From contig OZ007507.1 of the NCBI GenBank assembly GCA_963931865.1, forward strand, positions 10,761,533 through 10,825,532: 64,000 nucleotides of DNA. The letters run 5' to 3'. Both the position numbers and the translations under genes were made by a program. This DNA is from Axinella damicornis (lineage: Eukaryota > Porifera > Demospongiae > Axinellida > Axinellidae). Position 1 is the stretch's first letter. Every line of letters starts with the position of its first letter. Below the pieces are notes generated by a model. The model did no database searches and had not been told where the DNA came from. It saw only the letters and a list, made by a program, of their open reading frames with translations. Positions 26,720 through 39,319 of this stretch are shown one piece after another.

Positions 26720-27975
26720 GCCTATTGAACCGCATGAGTCAGCAGAGGTCAAAGGCCACGTGCATATTTGATTAGCTTCAACGAAAAGATTATAAGAGCA
26801 TTTATTTCATGCAGAAACAAACTCAGGCCTTTTGCCAAAGCATAGGAAGCAGAAATAATATTCCTACAAGTAATAAAAAACATTGAAAATGTAGCAGGAT
26901 GTAGGGATACCAGAACGGCAAAAAGTAAGGAAACAAGGTAGGGATGATCGCACAAAACAGTGAAGTATACAAATCTCTCTCACCATTCTGCTCATAATTG
27001 TTTTCGTCCATCTAAATCCTGCAGTTAACGGCATATTGTAAACAGTGCCTGACCTACTCAACACAGAATAAGTAACACACAGTAAAGCAGCTTGTGTAAA
27101 AAATTACACAAAGAGTTGTGTTTTCCAAGGGAAATCACATGACATTTTAGTCAATAGCATAATAATTCCAGTGACATGAACCAATTTTACCCTACGGTGG
27201 CATTAAGACTCAGTGTAAGTCCAAACTGACCCCCACCCAATCCATGGGTACTACACTTATACGAAGTCTTATAAAACTACACAAGCACAAATTACCTCAA
27301 TAAAGGCTATAAAACGCGTATTCACTACCTCGCACCTCCGCTCTTCAGCTCTTGGAAGCCATGGACAGCTGCTCTTACAAGTAGGCGGTCTGTGGTGACA
27401 GCTGTTTCCTCTGTACTTTGACACAGGGTGTGGCGTTTGCCAAAAAAGATTAGTTGGCTTGTGCAGAGGCCATTACAGACCGTAACGCGCTATAGTATTC
27501 GGGTTACCCGTAAAATTTTTGCTCGTTTCCAATCCCTTCTACGTAGTTCTATTATCTATGGTTAGACATAGCTACAGTATGACAGTGAGACAGTATGACA
27601 GTAGAACAGTATGACATAGCTAGCTATGCTGCAGCGCTGCTGATATCCCGGTTATTAATCTAATGGATGCGTAATCATTATGTAATGTGTAATTGCTGTT
27701 TGTGTATAATTAAGATTATAGTAAAGGAAAAAAACACAACACTGTTACAGCATAACGTAAACCTATAGCTACAAGGCAGCTACAAATCTGCAATTTATGC
27801 AACTAAAATTATTGCTGTAGCAATATGTAATAGCTAGCTACTAGATGTGCATTCTGTCAAAGAGTTCATACCGCTGAAAGTAAGACTCACAAATTCGTAC
27901 AATTTCAGTAACAGATCTCTCATGTATCGGTAGTTGAAGTTATGCTGTATCAGTGTTGTGTTTTTCCCTTTTACT
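26720..27975. other. AT-rich stretch without a supported gene
   Basis: No exon with both splice sites and no strong repeat apart from short GACAGTATGA copies near 27580-27615. Confidence 0.4.
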
Positions 27976-28857
27976 AATCTATGGCAGCAATCACCGATAA
28001 TAATGCCAAGGTAGCTACCCCCCATGCAGGTTCCAATCACATGTGGATGGAAAATGGGGGTTAGGCCTGAGCCTATTATGCCAGCATAATTTTGGGACTA
28101 ATAGGGACTGCCTCTTACGGAGCTTCAGGTTGTTGCTGGGTTACAATGCCTGCATATGTTCATCTCATCACTGTGATAACATAGGTAGTATCAAAGCCAT
28201 AATGTGTAATTCAGTTGCTCCAGATAGCTTGTATATACCACTTATGTGGCTCCTCACTTCCCATGTAGTAGAATCATAGTCCCATAAATGACAGTGTATA
28301 GAAATGGTATCCCCTTCATTAATTAATGCATCAAGTATACTAAAATCAATGTTTCGCTATCTGAATATCTTCCCAGTCATTTTATTGTGACATGAGAATT
28401 GTATTCCCACATACAATATAATTTTTATGATCCTTTATTCCTTATCCTCAAAATCATCATCCCCAGCCTCCCTCTCGGATTTTCTCTTCAGCTTTTCTCA
28501 GACACCTTTGTAGGACCTGATATACCTCCAGGAATAAACATCAAGGGGTTGCTATAGAATGCAGACGTACCATTGCATTAAAATGTCAGTTATAGTACTA
28601 TGGTAGTGGTTAGTACAAAAGTCTTGCCTTTCAATCCCATATCATCCACATCAGGTTGGGCACTAAACACCTTATTAGATTGGAGTTTGTTCTGTTTAGT
28701 TTCTCGTTGCCTGCAAGCTTCAGTTGTCTTGCGTTGGAATGACAGTGGAAGCCAATACTTGACCTTTGAACCGCACGATGTCACAACCTGCAAGGTAGAC
28801 TTGGTTATTGTTGGCTTTCACAATACAGTAGCGTACCGCTGGAGAGGTGATAGGTAT

Positions 28858-28911
28858 AGTCTCGTTCCCAGACCCCGAATGCGCACTCACGTTCGGGGTC
28901 TGGGAACGAGG
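28858..28911. mobile_element. Foldback element, TAGYCTCG family, hairpin copy
   Basis: GTCTCGTTCCCAGACCCCGAA and TTCGGGGTCTGGGAACGAG form a stem of about 20 bases around an 11-base loop. Confidence 0.8.
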
Positions 28912-29004
28912 TATGGCTCTCCTTGTTGGGAATTAAGTACTTATGATGGGGATTAACTCTGCATCTGTGCTAATGGAATAGTTGTGTGTCTCCCTACATC
29001 TTAT

Positions 29005-29345
29005 GTATAGGAGGGTAAGACCCCACAATGATTGGAGTACATAAGAAGGACCCATATATAATAGTATGACACTGCACAATTATAATACAGGGACCATCTT
29101 ATGCGTACAAGGTAGGACCCCACAATAATTGGAGTACATAAGAAGGACCCATAGCTAGCTATAATGTGACACTGGCGTCTGCATGTCACTACATAGGGAC
29201 CATCTTATGTACAAGGGTAGGACCCCATAATAATTGGAATACATAAGAAGGATCCAAAATAGTGTGACACTACATAGCTAAGGACCATCTTATGTACAAG
29301 GGTAGGACCCCATAATAATTGGAGTACATAAGAAGAACCACTATG
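29005..29345 (+). repeat. Tandem repeat, four copies of about 85-105 bases
   Basis: Each copy has GACCATCTTATG, GGTAGGACCCCA, ATAATTGGAGTACATAAGAA and GACCCA, with variable spacers. No coding capacity seen. Confidence 0.85.
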
Positions 29346-29442
29346 CATGCCCCTATCCATCTACAACATATATAGCATTAGTGTGCAAATTTAACAGTAA
29401 TCCATGGCAGCAGTCACCGATAATAATGTCAAGGTAGCTACT

Positions 29443-29463
29443 CCCCCCCCCCCCCCCCCCCCC
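29443..29463 (+). repeat. Poly(C) tract of 21 bases
   Basis: Uninterrupted C21 inside the second copy of the 310-base direct repeat. The first copy has only six C, so this is a recent expansion. Confidence 0.95.
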
Positions 29464-30004
29464 TCCCCATGCAGATTCCAATCACATGTGGATTGAAAAT
29501 GGGGGTTAGGCCTGAGCCTATTATGCCAGCATAATTTTGGGACTAATAGGGACTGCCTCTTACGGAGCTTCAGGTTGGTGCTGGGTTACAATGCCTGCAT
29601 AATTATGTTCATCTCATCACTGTGGTAACATAGGTAGTATCAAAGCCATAATGTGTAATTCAGTTGCTCCAGATAGCTTGTACCACTTATGTGGCTCCTC
29701 ACTTCCCAGGACATCTTCACATGTAGTAGCTAGAATCATAGTCCCATCCTCAAGACAAATGTAAGAATGCTGTGAATCAGATTAGGAGTGTTACAAATTC
29801 TTGCAAACACGGAGTAGAAAATCCTTTACAGCAGCTGTTCGGGGTACACATAGCCTGGCTATACTATGAAATGTATCAGTGGACCATATATTCTTGAGGT
29901 ATGCAATACTGGAATGGAATTCTGGAAAGCCAAATTATGTTCCAGTGCTTAGCTGTGGCAGCCACACAGAGGCTGGAAATAGCCGGAAAGAATTGGCACT
30001 GCAC

Positions 30005-30230
30005 CAGCTACTGGTCTATCTACACAAGGATTAGTAGATATAAGCCTAGGACCCCCAACCAGCATGATCGCTTGCAGTAGCAGGCAATGAAAGCTGGAAA
30101 GGGGGACTATATAGGAGCATATCTGCATGTCCATGACTCCAACCATCTGCCAGCGAAAGCTGCAGCTACTGGTCTATCTACACAAGGATTAGTAGATATA
30201 AGCACAAGGATTAGTAGATATAAGCCTAGG
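30005..30230 (+). repeat. Short direct repeats
   Basis: CTACTGGTCTATCTACACAA and GGATTAGTAGATATAAGC occur at about 30008 and 30170, and the latter again at 30206. Confidence 0.75.
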
Positions 30231-30239
30231 CTTATTAAG

Positions 30240-31290
30240 TTTATTTCTCATGTTAGGCGGTGGAAGATGCCTACTATGTTACAAATCTCTGAGATGTATA
30301 ATATAGGTTAGCTGTAATCACAGGTAATTGTGTTTCTAAACCACCACGGTGGAGATGGCCCAAGCAGTCAGAAATCGATGTGTGTAGCTACTTACAAAAT
30401 ACTGTCGGGGCACCAATTAGACGGTGATCACCTCAAGTGATTCATAAATCAGAGTAGTTACTGCAGAAATTGGCAATGGTTTAGCTAGACAACAAAACTT
30501 GCAAAAAATCCAACCCTTAAGCATCCCTGACGCGTATAGCTACCTAGTTCTGGAAGTCATCACACCGTGTGTTGACAATTAAATTTACTTGCATGTATGC
30601 GAACAGCTCTGTGCATGTGCATGTGTTATGATGATAAAGGCTTGCTATTTCTTAGCCAGGGCACAAAACAATGAGTGAGCATACATGCATGCATGTTGAC
30701 ATGCTATATACAAGAACTCTCACCCTTACAAGGCATGCATAGGTATGTGTAGTAGAACGCCTGGTATCCTTGGCTACATGGAAATTTAAATAGCTGTGGC
30801 TTCATATAGCTAAATGCTGAGGAAGTTGGATTTTCCCACCTACCCAAATTCTGACAATGCTACAGTAGCTACAAAGTGTGATTATTGCTGAAAATTTGTT
30901 CTTTAATTTCCCCAATGATTTCCTCTGAATGATGTGCTCAGAACACATATTATATACTGTATCCTTAACCCTCACACCGTCATAGGCCACTTATTTGCCC
31001 ATAGAAAATGAAAGTGTATGTTTCATAATAATTATAATATAAATGCATGTGAGCCTTATCGAAGTGGGAATCTGACGGCCAGTGAAAGGGTTAGCCAGCA
31101 TGTTCTCACACAGTTATATCAGGATTCTATTTACATGATTGATTGTGGCTGCGGATCATGGCTGGTACTGCATATACCTATAGCACTAACCTGGTTCCTG
31201 AACAATGAAGATTGCACGGTAATAAGTGGTACCCGGTAGTAAACAGTGGGTCAGGAAGCCACAATTACACTACCTTCCAATCAACACATA
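30240..31290. other. No supported gene
   Basis: AT-rich sequence with GCATGCAT tracts. Nothing with splice support. Confidence 0.4.
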
Positions 31291-31296
31291 TGAATA

Positions 31297-31309
31297 GGAT
31301 GTGGTTTGC
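31297..31309 (+). promoter_or_regulatory. Conserved upstream motif of secreted gene A
   Basis: AGGATGTGGTTTG lies 180 bases before the TATA box of gene A. Nearly the same motif occurs 171 bases before the TATA box of gene C (58965, AGGATGTGATTTG) and upstream of copy B (inverted near 36475-36487). Conservation in all three paralogues suggests a factor site or shared ancestry. Confidence 0.45.
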
Positions 31310-31476
31310 ACTACTGGGTTCTTGTACAGCTGAAATTTTCTCCCCCAGAACCAAACACAAAATAAAAATACAGATTGCAGTAAATGTGGTTGATAGAGGG
31401 AAGATCCCCTATACTCTGCTAGCTACATACATGCATTTCTCGAAGTTCAATTTCTGTTTCTTAGAAACGAACTTGA

Positions 31477-31484
31477 TATATAAG
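31477..31484 (+). promoter_or_regulatory. TATA box of secreted gene A
   Basis: TATATAAG is followed by TGAGCACAATATGCCCAGACTTCA, a block also found in copy B and, with changes, in gene C. The start codon lies 118 bases downstream of the box, giving a short 5' leader. Confidence 0.7.
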
Positions 31485-31601
31485 TGAGCACAATATGCCC
31501 AGACTTCAGTAAAGTAGCCACTTCAGTCAAGAGATAGCTGGACACTCACAACCAGACACATACTTTCAAATCTTCTCACGTACTGAATAAGTACAACAAC
31601 C

Positions 31602-32461
31602 ATGCTCTCCACCTGCTGCACTTTCACTAAGACTGTATTCGTGCTGCTCATTGTAGCAGCAACCTGCCAGCTGGCTATTACTACACCCATTGTCCGTCGC
31701 CAATCTAACTGTGACGTCATTCTCTCTCCTACTGAGGATCATCTTAGAGCTGGATTGTATGTGACAGAGGAAGTGAGTTTGTGTAACTGTCTCAGGCTAC
31801 TACTATCTAATGTTTAACAGCATGAGTAATGTAGCTTCTGAATATATGTGTGCACTGCGATGATAACATATGGTAATCATTACAATTCCTTCAGATGCTG
31901 CCAGATTCTAGTACTGTCGAAGAGCAGTTCAGTGCCACAGGTGATGATGCAGTGGCCATTAAGAAGGCATGTGATCTGCTGGCCCACTACTATCTCGTGA
32001 AGGCAGTTAACAACGTTAACGACACTGACTCTTTCTTGATATATCTTGAACAGACTGTCCTGGATGCTTGCACTCACTGGGTAAGTTCTGTAACCTAGTT
32101 TGACAGATGCCTATGTACATGCTAAAGACACCTCTATGGTCATTTGTAGTTATCTAAAAGCTGTGCATGAACATTGGACTACTTTTTAATGTTGCAGGAG
32201 AACATCAGCTGTACAGCGAATGACTTGATCGAGTTTGGGAAGAAATGTCAAAGAGTTAGACTGTCTACCGTAACTGAAGAAGCTCAGTCCAGCACACTGA
32301 CTGCTCTTGTTCCCAATGGCTGTGATGATGTCCCTAGAGGTAAAAGTTGGGCAGATTGGGTAGGACATGTCGAGGATTCACGGCAACAAAATCTGACAAA
32401 TGAACAATGCAATAGTTTGGCAACGACCATAGCAAGATTTACAATTTACCGTACTTGCTAA
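31602..32461 (+). CDS. Small secreted protein, family copy A (206 residues)
   Basis: Three phase-0 exons: 31602-31772, 31895-32080 and 32198-32461, with donors GTGAGT and GTAAGT and acceptors TTCAG and TTGCAG. The protein starts with a signal peptide (FTKTVFVLLIVAATCQLAIT) followed by TPIVRRQ, a possible dibasic processing site. Exon 2 is helical in character (KKACDLLAHYYLVKAV, YLEQTVLDACTHW). Exon 3 carries about four cysteines and KSWADWVGHV. Copy C has the same architecture and near-identical first exon; copy B is decayed. No known domain recognised. Role unknown; a cytokine-like or defence-type secreted factor is a guess that the sequence neither supports nor excludes. Confidence 0.8.
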
Positions 32462-32469
32462 TCATCATG

Positions 32470-33638
32470 ACATAGAATTTGAAATTCATTGCTTCAAAAG
32501 TTTTATTATAATTATTCAGTATGACCAAAACACCTCTCATATCACTTTATATCACTCCTCTCCATATATGTACATGAATACTTTATTTGAAACTATCTAT
32601 TCAATGAAGAACATGAAAATGCCAAGTTTACGATATAGTACAATAGCATATTGCATGAGCTATACCAGGCAATACTAGCCCCATTCCCAGTCCTTTCTCG
32701 CCTCAGTGTTTGTCCCTTGCAAGCAACAAATGCTGGTAGCAGAAGGCCTGGGAATGAGGTAAAGACTATGCAATCAATAGCCAATATTGGTTGCAAATTA
32801 GTGGTCCATATGCAAGCGCAAACAGCTGGGAGAGTAAGAGTTATTAAATGCTGGCTTCGTTAGAAGGAATCTCCGATCAATAGGTATACAAATAGAGACT
32901 CTGCAAAAAACGAAACAACTCAAATTGCTGATGCTTACTTTGAAGTTTGCTCATGCACGTATGCACTACTAATGACAAAACAAAATTACACAATGACTTC
33001 ACGCATGTGTAGAAATACTTGTTCCTTGTTCTGGACCTGGCAAGGAACTACTAAAATCAACAAAAGACAGACCTATCTAGCTGAACACAAGCATTGTGTA
33101 TAATTCCACAACTGTGGAAGAGGGACAACATAAGATTATACATTTATCAAGTCGGAGTGCAAGGGACTTTCACTCAGAAGTAGGATATAACATCAAACCG
33201 CTTTTGGATTCGACACCATCATTATATGCTCTATCACTTACTGATATTCACATGCCCTGCATACTCATGTCTAAATTAATTGGCAAGTTAGCTAACTTCT
33301 TGGGTACAGCACACATGAGTTGTTACACTCCTGGTAGGGGAAAAATTGTGCCACGTAAATAATATTACACTCCTTCTATGGGACAAAATTCCCCACCCAC
33401 AAGAAAAATACACGCCAAAACAAGCACCTAAAATATGTAGATGCACATGGCTATATGTTCACGAAGTCACATCATTGTATGTGGTTCTTTGCTTGAAAGA
33501 CGTGTTCACAATTTCGTGTTAATTACGACCTCACACACTATGTATCTTGCAAACATGGAGTAGCAAATACTTTACAGCAGCTGTTCAGGGTACATATACT
33601 TGACTGAACATCTATGTAGACGCAGTACCAGCCATGAT
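32470..33638. other. No supported gene
   Basis: AT-rich. A diverged pair of TAGYCTCG-type ends (AGCCCCATTCCCAGTCC at about 32678, GGCCTGGGAATGAGGTA at about 32745) marks another foldback copy. Confidence 0.4.
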
Positions 33639-33647
33639 CCTGCAGCA

Positions 33648-33720
33648 AACCTCGTTCCCAAGCTACTCCCAGGCTTTTGACATATACAAAAAGCTGGGGA
33701 GGAGCCTGGGAACGAGGCTA
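33648..33720. mobile_element. Foldback element, TAGYCTCG family, with 9-bp target duplication
   Basis: CCTCGTTCCCAAGCTACTCCC pairs with the inverse GGAGGAGCCTGGGAACGAGG, with AGGCTTTT/AAAAAGCT inside. Flanked by CCTGCAGCA (33639) and CCTGCAGCC (33721). Confidence 0.85.
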
Positions 33721-33729
33721 CCTGCAGCC

Positions 33730-34815
33730 ACAATCCATCATTAACTAGATTCCTCTACAGTCATGGTATAACTGTGTTACGTAGAACATGTTGCTGTATG
33801 GTTATAGGGTACAGAGAACTAACCAGCAATTAAGTAGCATTTATAGAACTGCATGTAAAAGTAATCTACACCTAACTTCATTAATGTAGCTTACGTTTGG
33901 GATTATGATTAGCCTATGTTGCAATGTAGATGAATTGTTATAGTACAAGGGAAAAAATGAAAGAAAAAACTCCGTGGTTATTTCCTGAATTAGTGGTGAG
34001 GTCAAATTTAAGAACTGGTGCTACACCCAGCTGTCCCTGGGAAGTCAGTGCACGTATGATATCCTTGGCTAGGGCTGAAAAATGCAGGAAATCACTGATA
34101 CACTACTGTAGCAGTATGTCGGAATGTGAGGTGGATATGTTTGATTGCATACCTCCGGTAAAGCACACAACTTCTGGCTACATGTTGTTTACTGCACACA
34201 TTCCTATATAATCTCCCCCTTGGGAAACACCATTCACCAGGGCTTAGCTATGCATGCATACGCCATCCACAGTGAACACAAACCGGCAGGGTGTTTTTTC
34301 GAAGGATAAATTGTATGGACATCCTGTTAATGCATACACATAGCTGCAGGACAATCTAGCACAGGACAAACAGGGTCTGGTCATAGTATAAGCTGATGCT
34401 GGCATGATGACAGCTAGCATTGCTCTTCTTCCTCTCTTGGGCCTATGAATGAGGATAGCTGATTCTGGTTAGTCAATAAGGATTAAGGGATGCCTGGCTG
34501 AGTGAGGAAGCAGACAATTTAGCCACTATCACCATCATTGACACTATAGACAAACGTATTACATTGTGGGGCCACATGAGCGAGTGCATGTGCAGAATAT
34601 GGAATATGGAGCATTTGCATGCAACCCTGACCTCAGACGACAGAGTGCATATGTACTACCCAGGAACAGTGAGTACAGCTAACTGAAGCAGTGTAGCAGG
34701 GACTTCACACATGGCCTATGCACATCGTGCAAGGTCGGACCAGTACACCATGTGCTCTGCAGGATATGTACAGAGGGTGTATTCTGCTATCCACTTACTC
34801 TTGTGTTAGCTATAT

Positions 34816-34873
<58 letters not shown>

Positions 34874-35527
34874 ATAGAGGAGTTAATACGCATCACAGAA
34901 TATGCACTATAGTATGGGATGCACTATAGTATGGGATGCACATGCACAAAGCTGAAATTTGACAATTAATTTTGTTTTGATGTTAATTATAAGTTGGTTT
35001 AAATAGTAGAATGTAACATTCCATGATTATAGGACTGTTGGAAGGGGAAACTGTATGAAATAACAGTCCATACACACGACTCCAAACAGCATGAGCTACA
35101 CCACCATTTGTACACTGCTTGTGTGTACAAACATGGAAGTGGACAAGGGACTAACAGTGTCCACTTTGGCATTATGCATTAACTAGCTGCCGTTAATGTG
35201 ATGTACTAGACTAGTGCAAATATAGAATACTGGTTGAATATGTACTTTGCTCTTTCAGTTGCAGTTTATCCAGTTACACAAATTTCACTTCAGTTATATT
35301 GCCACTATAACAGATTTAGTTCACACCCATTCTTGATCATAACCATATTATCACAATATTCACTGAACAGAGAAACTTTCATATGAACCAAAGTATTCAT
35401 GTATCAAGAGGAATAGTGACTTGCAGTCCCAAATAATGTCATAAAATTTCTGAAGCAATACAAATAATTATGATACACAAAACTATGATACACAAAACCT
35501 GTGTGACTGAAACTGGTGTGATTCATC
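33730..35527. other. No supported gene; contains C51
   Basis: No exon seen. 34820-34870 is an uninterrupted run of 51 C, the longest homopolymer of the window. GCACTATAGTATGGGAT is directly repeated at 34904-34937. Confidence 0.5.
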
Positions 35528-36271
35528 CTAAGAGCAATTGCAGCCTGAAATTCTTGTGTTCAAACCAGATTGCACCCTATCGCACTCTTCAGATGTCGGA
35601 AATTTCTTTAGCCAATCACAGAGGTTACAACCTTTAGCAGTGCATTCTCCGAGCAGAGCTTGTGTTTTACTGTACGCTGTTTTTATTGTCGTACGCAGTC
35701 CAACATTGTTCTGACATTTGATCGCTAACTCTGTCAAGTTGTCGACAGTACAATTCGAATTACCATCCTTCACCTGCAGGGAGAAACAAATTGTAATTTG
35801 TTCATACTGAAAGGGACATGTTAACACTTACCCAGTGTGTGCAAGCATCTAGAACGTTCTTCTCAAGAACGATGTGGAGGATCGTGTTTTTGCTAAAGTG
35901 TCACCATTCTTCAAGATATAGTAGTGGCCTAGTAGATCACATGCTTTCCCAATGGCTTGTTCTGTGGCTGTGTCATTCACAGGATCAGTCTCAACCTGTA
36001 GGAATGTAAGTTTTCAGTTAGCAAAACACAGGACAGCAATGTGCAAGCCAGCAAGCAATGTAACTATTTCATCACACATGCACCTACACAGAAATTGTTA
36101 TGAGAACTCACCCTTCTAGCCACTAGCAATCCATCTCGAAGACTATACCAAGCATCGGAGAGAGGGGGACACTCAGTAGTTTGACGACGGGCAATGGGTG
36201 CAGTAACAGCCAACTGATAAGATGAGCAGCACAAGAACAGTCTTAGCGTAAGTGCAGCTGGTGGAAAGCAT
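35528..36271 (-). pseudogene. Decayed copy B of the small secreted protein family
   Basis: Minus-strand exons correspond to those of A and C: 36271-36112, 35995-35832 and 35773-35528. Exon 3 is intact (CTVDNLTELAIKCQ, CDWLKKFPTSEEC, stop). Exon 1 lacks about 11 bases in the signal peptide after VLVLLI, which shifts the frame, although downstream LAVTAPIARRQ is recognisable. Exon 2 loses about one base after YYILK, so TILHIVLEKNVLDAC is read in another frame. The TATA box is gone too: TGAGCACAATATGCCCAGAC is preceded by TTATTAGAG. Convergent with copy A. Confidence 0.75.
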
Positions 36272-36904
36272 GACCATTATACTTGTTCAGTAAGTGATAG
36301 GAGCCTGGTATCGCTGTTATTAATTTTTTGTCCTAGTTTTCTGAAGTCTGGGCATATTGTGCTCACTCTAATAAGAAACGGCATTTGGCTGAGAAATATG
36401 TGAACGACAAGATATATGAGGTGATCTCAACTCAGGGAGCAGCCCCACTTTAGCTACATGCATCCAACACTACAAACCACATCCTATTTACTTGTAACAT
36501 TAGCTTTTGGACGAACATTTTTGGAAGGCAGTACATGACTGCATGTGTACCATTCCATATTCATATAGTCCCTAAAATTAATGTGCTCATTGTGCGGGAA
36601 CTGTACAACTACACGTCAGTTGTGAATCGTACTGGAATTCATCGAGGAGAGTTTGCAGGTCTACCGGTTAATATCGCAGAGTAATATATCAATATCACTG
36701 CAGTCGAGATGACCAAGAGCCTTAGGGAGTTGTTTAAAATTATTGATGGTGATTTCTGTGTACATTAACTATGCTTGTTACATGATGTAGATAGATCAAT
36801 GTTCAGTTCCTCAGTTTAGATTTGAATACTGCATCCAGGAATGCTGGATCTCAGGCATAAATGGCATTGCTCTAAAAAAGTTTTTCTGGAAGGAAATGCT
36901 TTAT

Positions 36905-36998
36905 AGGGTGCACCACACTTCAACAGTGTGATTTGAACCCAGACCACGTGTTGCACTATAGAGACTCTCACTCTACCAGTGCACCACCACACCCTAAT
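36905..36998 (-). mobile_element. tRNA-derived SINE head
   Basis: On the minus strand GGTGGTGCACTGGTAGAGTG resembles an A box, and GGTCTGGGTTCAAATCAC resembles a B box 40-odd bases later. Paired ends GGTGTGGT and related bases do not make a full cloverleaf. Copies at 45006-45067 and 46415-46502 share TGCACTGGTAGAGTGAGA or the B-box region. Confidence 0.6.
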
Positions 36999-38040
36999 AC
37001 CATGCATCCAACTGCTTCTAACTTCCTTCTGCCTTCAAAGGAATAGTAGATGTTGTGTCTAGGGTGCATAATCCAACTTTCTTATGCATTATATTTGTTA
37101 TTGGCCTGGAAGATAGTAGGTAGGCTTAATTATTAGCTACATATTACAGGAAGTGTTAGGTTTGTTATAGTTGTCTGGAGAAACAGCAGTGGCCTGGTAT
37201 ATCATTACCAGAGCTCATATGCGCAGCAGGGGTAGCTAAAGCAATGGCTTCATGTCCCTCTGTCTGTAGTTACCCCCTGACCTTTATGTAGTACCATTGC
37301 TGTTCACGAAGTTAGTTCTGACGTAGTTCTCCTAACACTTCTACTTTCCTAGCTGGGATTTCCTTTACTTGCAATTGAGGTATACAATTCAAGCACAACA
37401 ACCTCCCATTCAATCATACTGTAGTGTATGTTGGTATACTGCAGTTTATGCTTCCTATATATAGCTAGCTAGTTAGCTACACAACTTTCATGTCTTGCTG
37501 GGTACAGCTAGATGATGTTCATGAATTTACTGTAGCTAGCTCACCATTATATTTTTAAATTTCAAAGCAATTAAGACTGCATAGCTATTGCTAGCTAACG
37601 AAATGATTATTGGTCCGGCTGGAAGTATGGCACTGGTTATAATTATAGGACCAGCTTCCAAATGTCAGAGGCAGGTTACTTACGTCAACATTAATTTATA
37701 AGAACCGGATGGTAACTATAGCTACGTATTCACATCCATGTATCTGATTGCATGTGAGATTATATGTCTATCAACAAACTAATATGTATTGGGCCCCAAT
37801 GTTGATTGCTGGGATGTCACCTCACATGCACCACCAAATACATTGATGAGTGGTGATGATACCCCACATAGATGGTATTAGCTAGCACTGTCAAGGTGAT
37901 TCAGACAGTCGACGTCACGGTCATTGCTAAGCAATCAGAGAGGTGATGCGCGGGTATTCTGACTTAGGAAGTTAACACCAGCATTGATGCATGTTCTTTG
38001 TTGTCTACCAGGAAGTTGATGTTTACTGAATGATGTAAGC
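36999..38040. other. No supported gene
   Basis: AT-rich with TAGCTAGC tracts. The end (37960-37995) holds GACTTAGGAAGTTAACACCAG, which recurs at 38742 inside the minisatellite region. Confidence 0.4.
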
Positions 38041-38062
38041 ATGCATGCATAAGACATCGGAA

Positions 38063-39262
38063 AGCATCACTGACAGTGGGGTACTCTGACTGACAGTGGG
38101 GTACTCTGACTGTCAGTGGGGTATTCTGACTGTCAGTGGGGTATTCTGACTGTCAGTGGGGCACTCTGACTGACAGTGGGGTACTCTGACTGTCAGTGGG
38201 GTACTCTGACTGTCAGTGGGGCACTCTGACTGTCAGTGGGGCACTCTGACTGTCAGTGGGGCACTCGGACTGTCAGTGGGGCACTCTGACTGTCAGTGGG
38301 GCACTCGGACTGTCAGTGGGGCACTCTGACTGTCAGTGGGGCACTCTGACTGTCAGTGGGGCACTCTGACTGTCAGTGGGGCACTCTGACTGTCAGTGGG
38401 GCACTCTGACTGTCAGTGGGGCACTCTGACTGTCAGTGGGGCACTCTGACTGTCAGCGGGGTATACTCTGACTGTCAGCGGGTAGTTATACTCTGACTAA
38501 ATGTCAGTGGGGTACTCTCACTGCCAGTGGGGTATTCTGACTGTCAGTGGGGTACTCTCACTGTCAGTGGGGTATTCTGACTATCACAGTGGGGTATTCT
38601 GACTGTCAGTGGGGTATTCTGACTGTCAGTGTGGTATTCTGACTGTCAGTGGGGTATTCTGACTGTCAGTGGGGTACTCTGACTGTCAGTGTGGTATTCT
38701 GACTGTCAGTGGGGTACTCTGACTGTCAGTGGGGTACTCTGACTTAGGAAGTTAACACCAGTTGATTAGCTATGTGATGTGGTAATTCTTGTTTCCTAGC
38801 AATTCAGGAAGTTTGCTGAGTGATACCACTGTAGCTACATTACTACATTACAATGCTGACTTCCTGACTGTCAGTGGGGTACTCTGACTGTCAGTGGGGT
38901 ATTCTGACTGTAATGTGATACTCTGACGTCCTGTCAGTGTGGTACTCTGACTGTCAGTGGGGTATTCTGACTGTAATGTGGTACTCTCACGTCCTGTCAG
39001 TGGGGTAGCTATTCTGTGTGATGTGGTTCTTATTTCAGCCTAGCAATTCAGGAAGTTTGCTGAGTGATACCACTGTAGCTACATTACTACATTACAATGT
39101 TGACTTCCTGACTGTCAGTGTGGTACTCTGACTGTCAGTGGGGTATTCTGAGGTACTCTGATCAGACGTCCTGTCAGTGTGGTACTCTGACTGTCAGTGG
39201 GGTATTCTGACTGTATTGTGGTAGCTACTCTGACGTCCTGTCAGTGGGGTAGCTATTCTGTG
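38063..39262 (+). repeat. 20-bp minisatellite GACTGTCAGTGGGGTACTCT with higher-order blocks
   Basis: More than thirty consecutive copies lie at 38063-38742. The first part is homogenised to GGGGCACTCT and the second to GGGGTATTCT. From 38743 to 39316 short arrays alternate with a larger unit containing CAATTCAGGAAGTTTGCTGA (three times) and CACTGTAGCTACATTACTAC (twice). No reading frame argument for coding. Confidence 0.95.
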
Positions 39263-39319
39263 TGATGTGGTTCTTATTTCAGCCTAGCAATTCAGGAAGT
39301 TTGCTGAGTGATACAGAAG

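Larger units (their letters stand above)
27976..29745 (+). repeat. Direct repeat pair of about 310 bases
   Basis: 27976-28285 and 29400-29745 share TGGCAGCARTCACCGATAAT, GTTAGGCCTGAGCCTATTAT, TCTTACGGAGCTTCAGGTTG and GCTCCAGATAGCTTGTA in order, with few changes. The second copy has C21 inserted at 29443. No reading frame is shared. A segmental duplication, or two ends of one element, are both possible. Confidence 0.8.

Noticed and set aside
27976..29745. LTR retrotransposon with 310-bp LTRs
   Set aside because: The intervening 1.1 kb has no gag-pol frame, primer site or TG..CA ends; treated as a duplication.
36905..36998. Possible intact tRNA gene
   Set aside because: A and B boxes are present but the acceptor stem and anticodon stem do not pair. 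A SINE head fits better, with sister copies.
38063..39262. CRISPR-like array
   Set aside because: Units are contiguous 20-mers without unique spacers, so it is a minisatellite.
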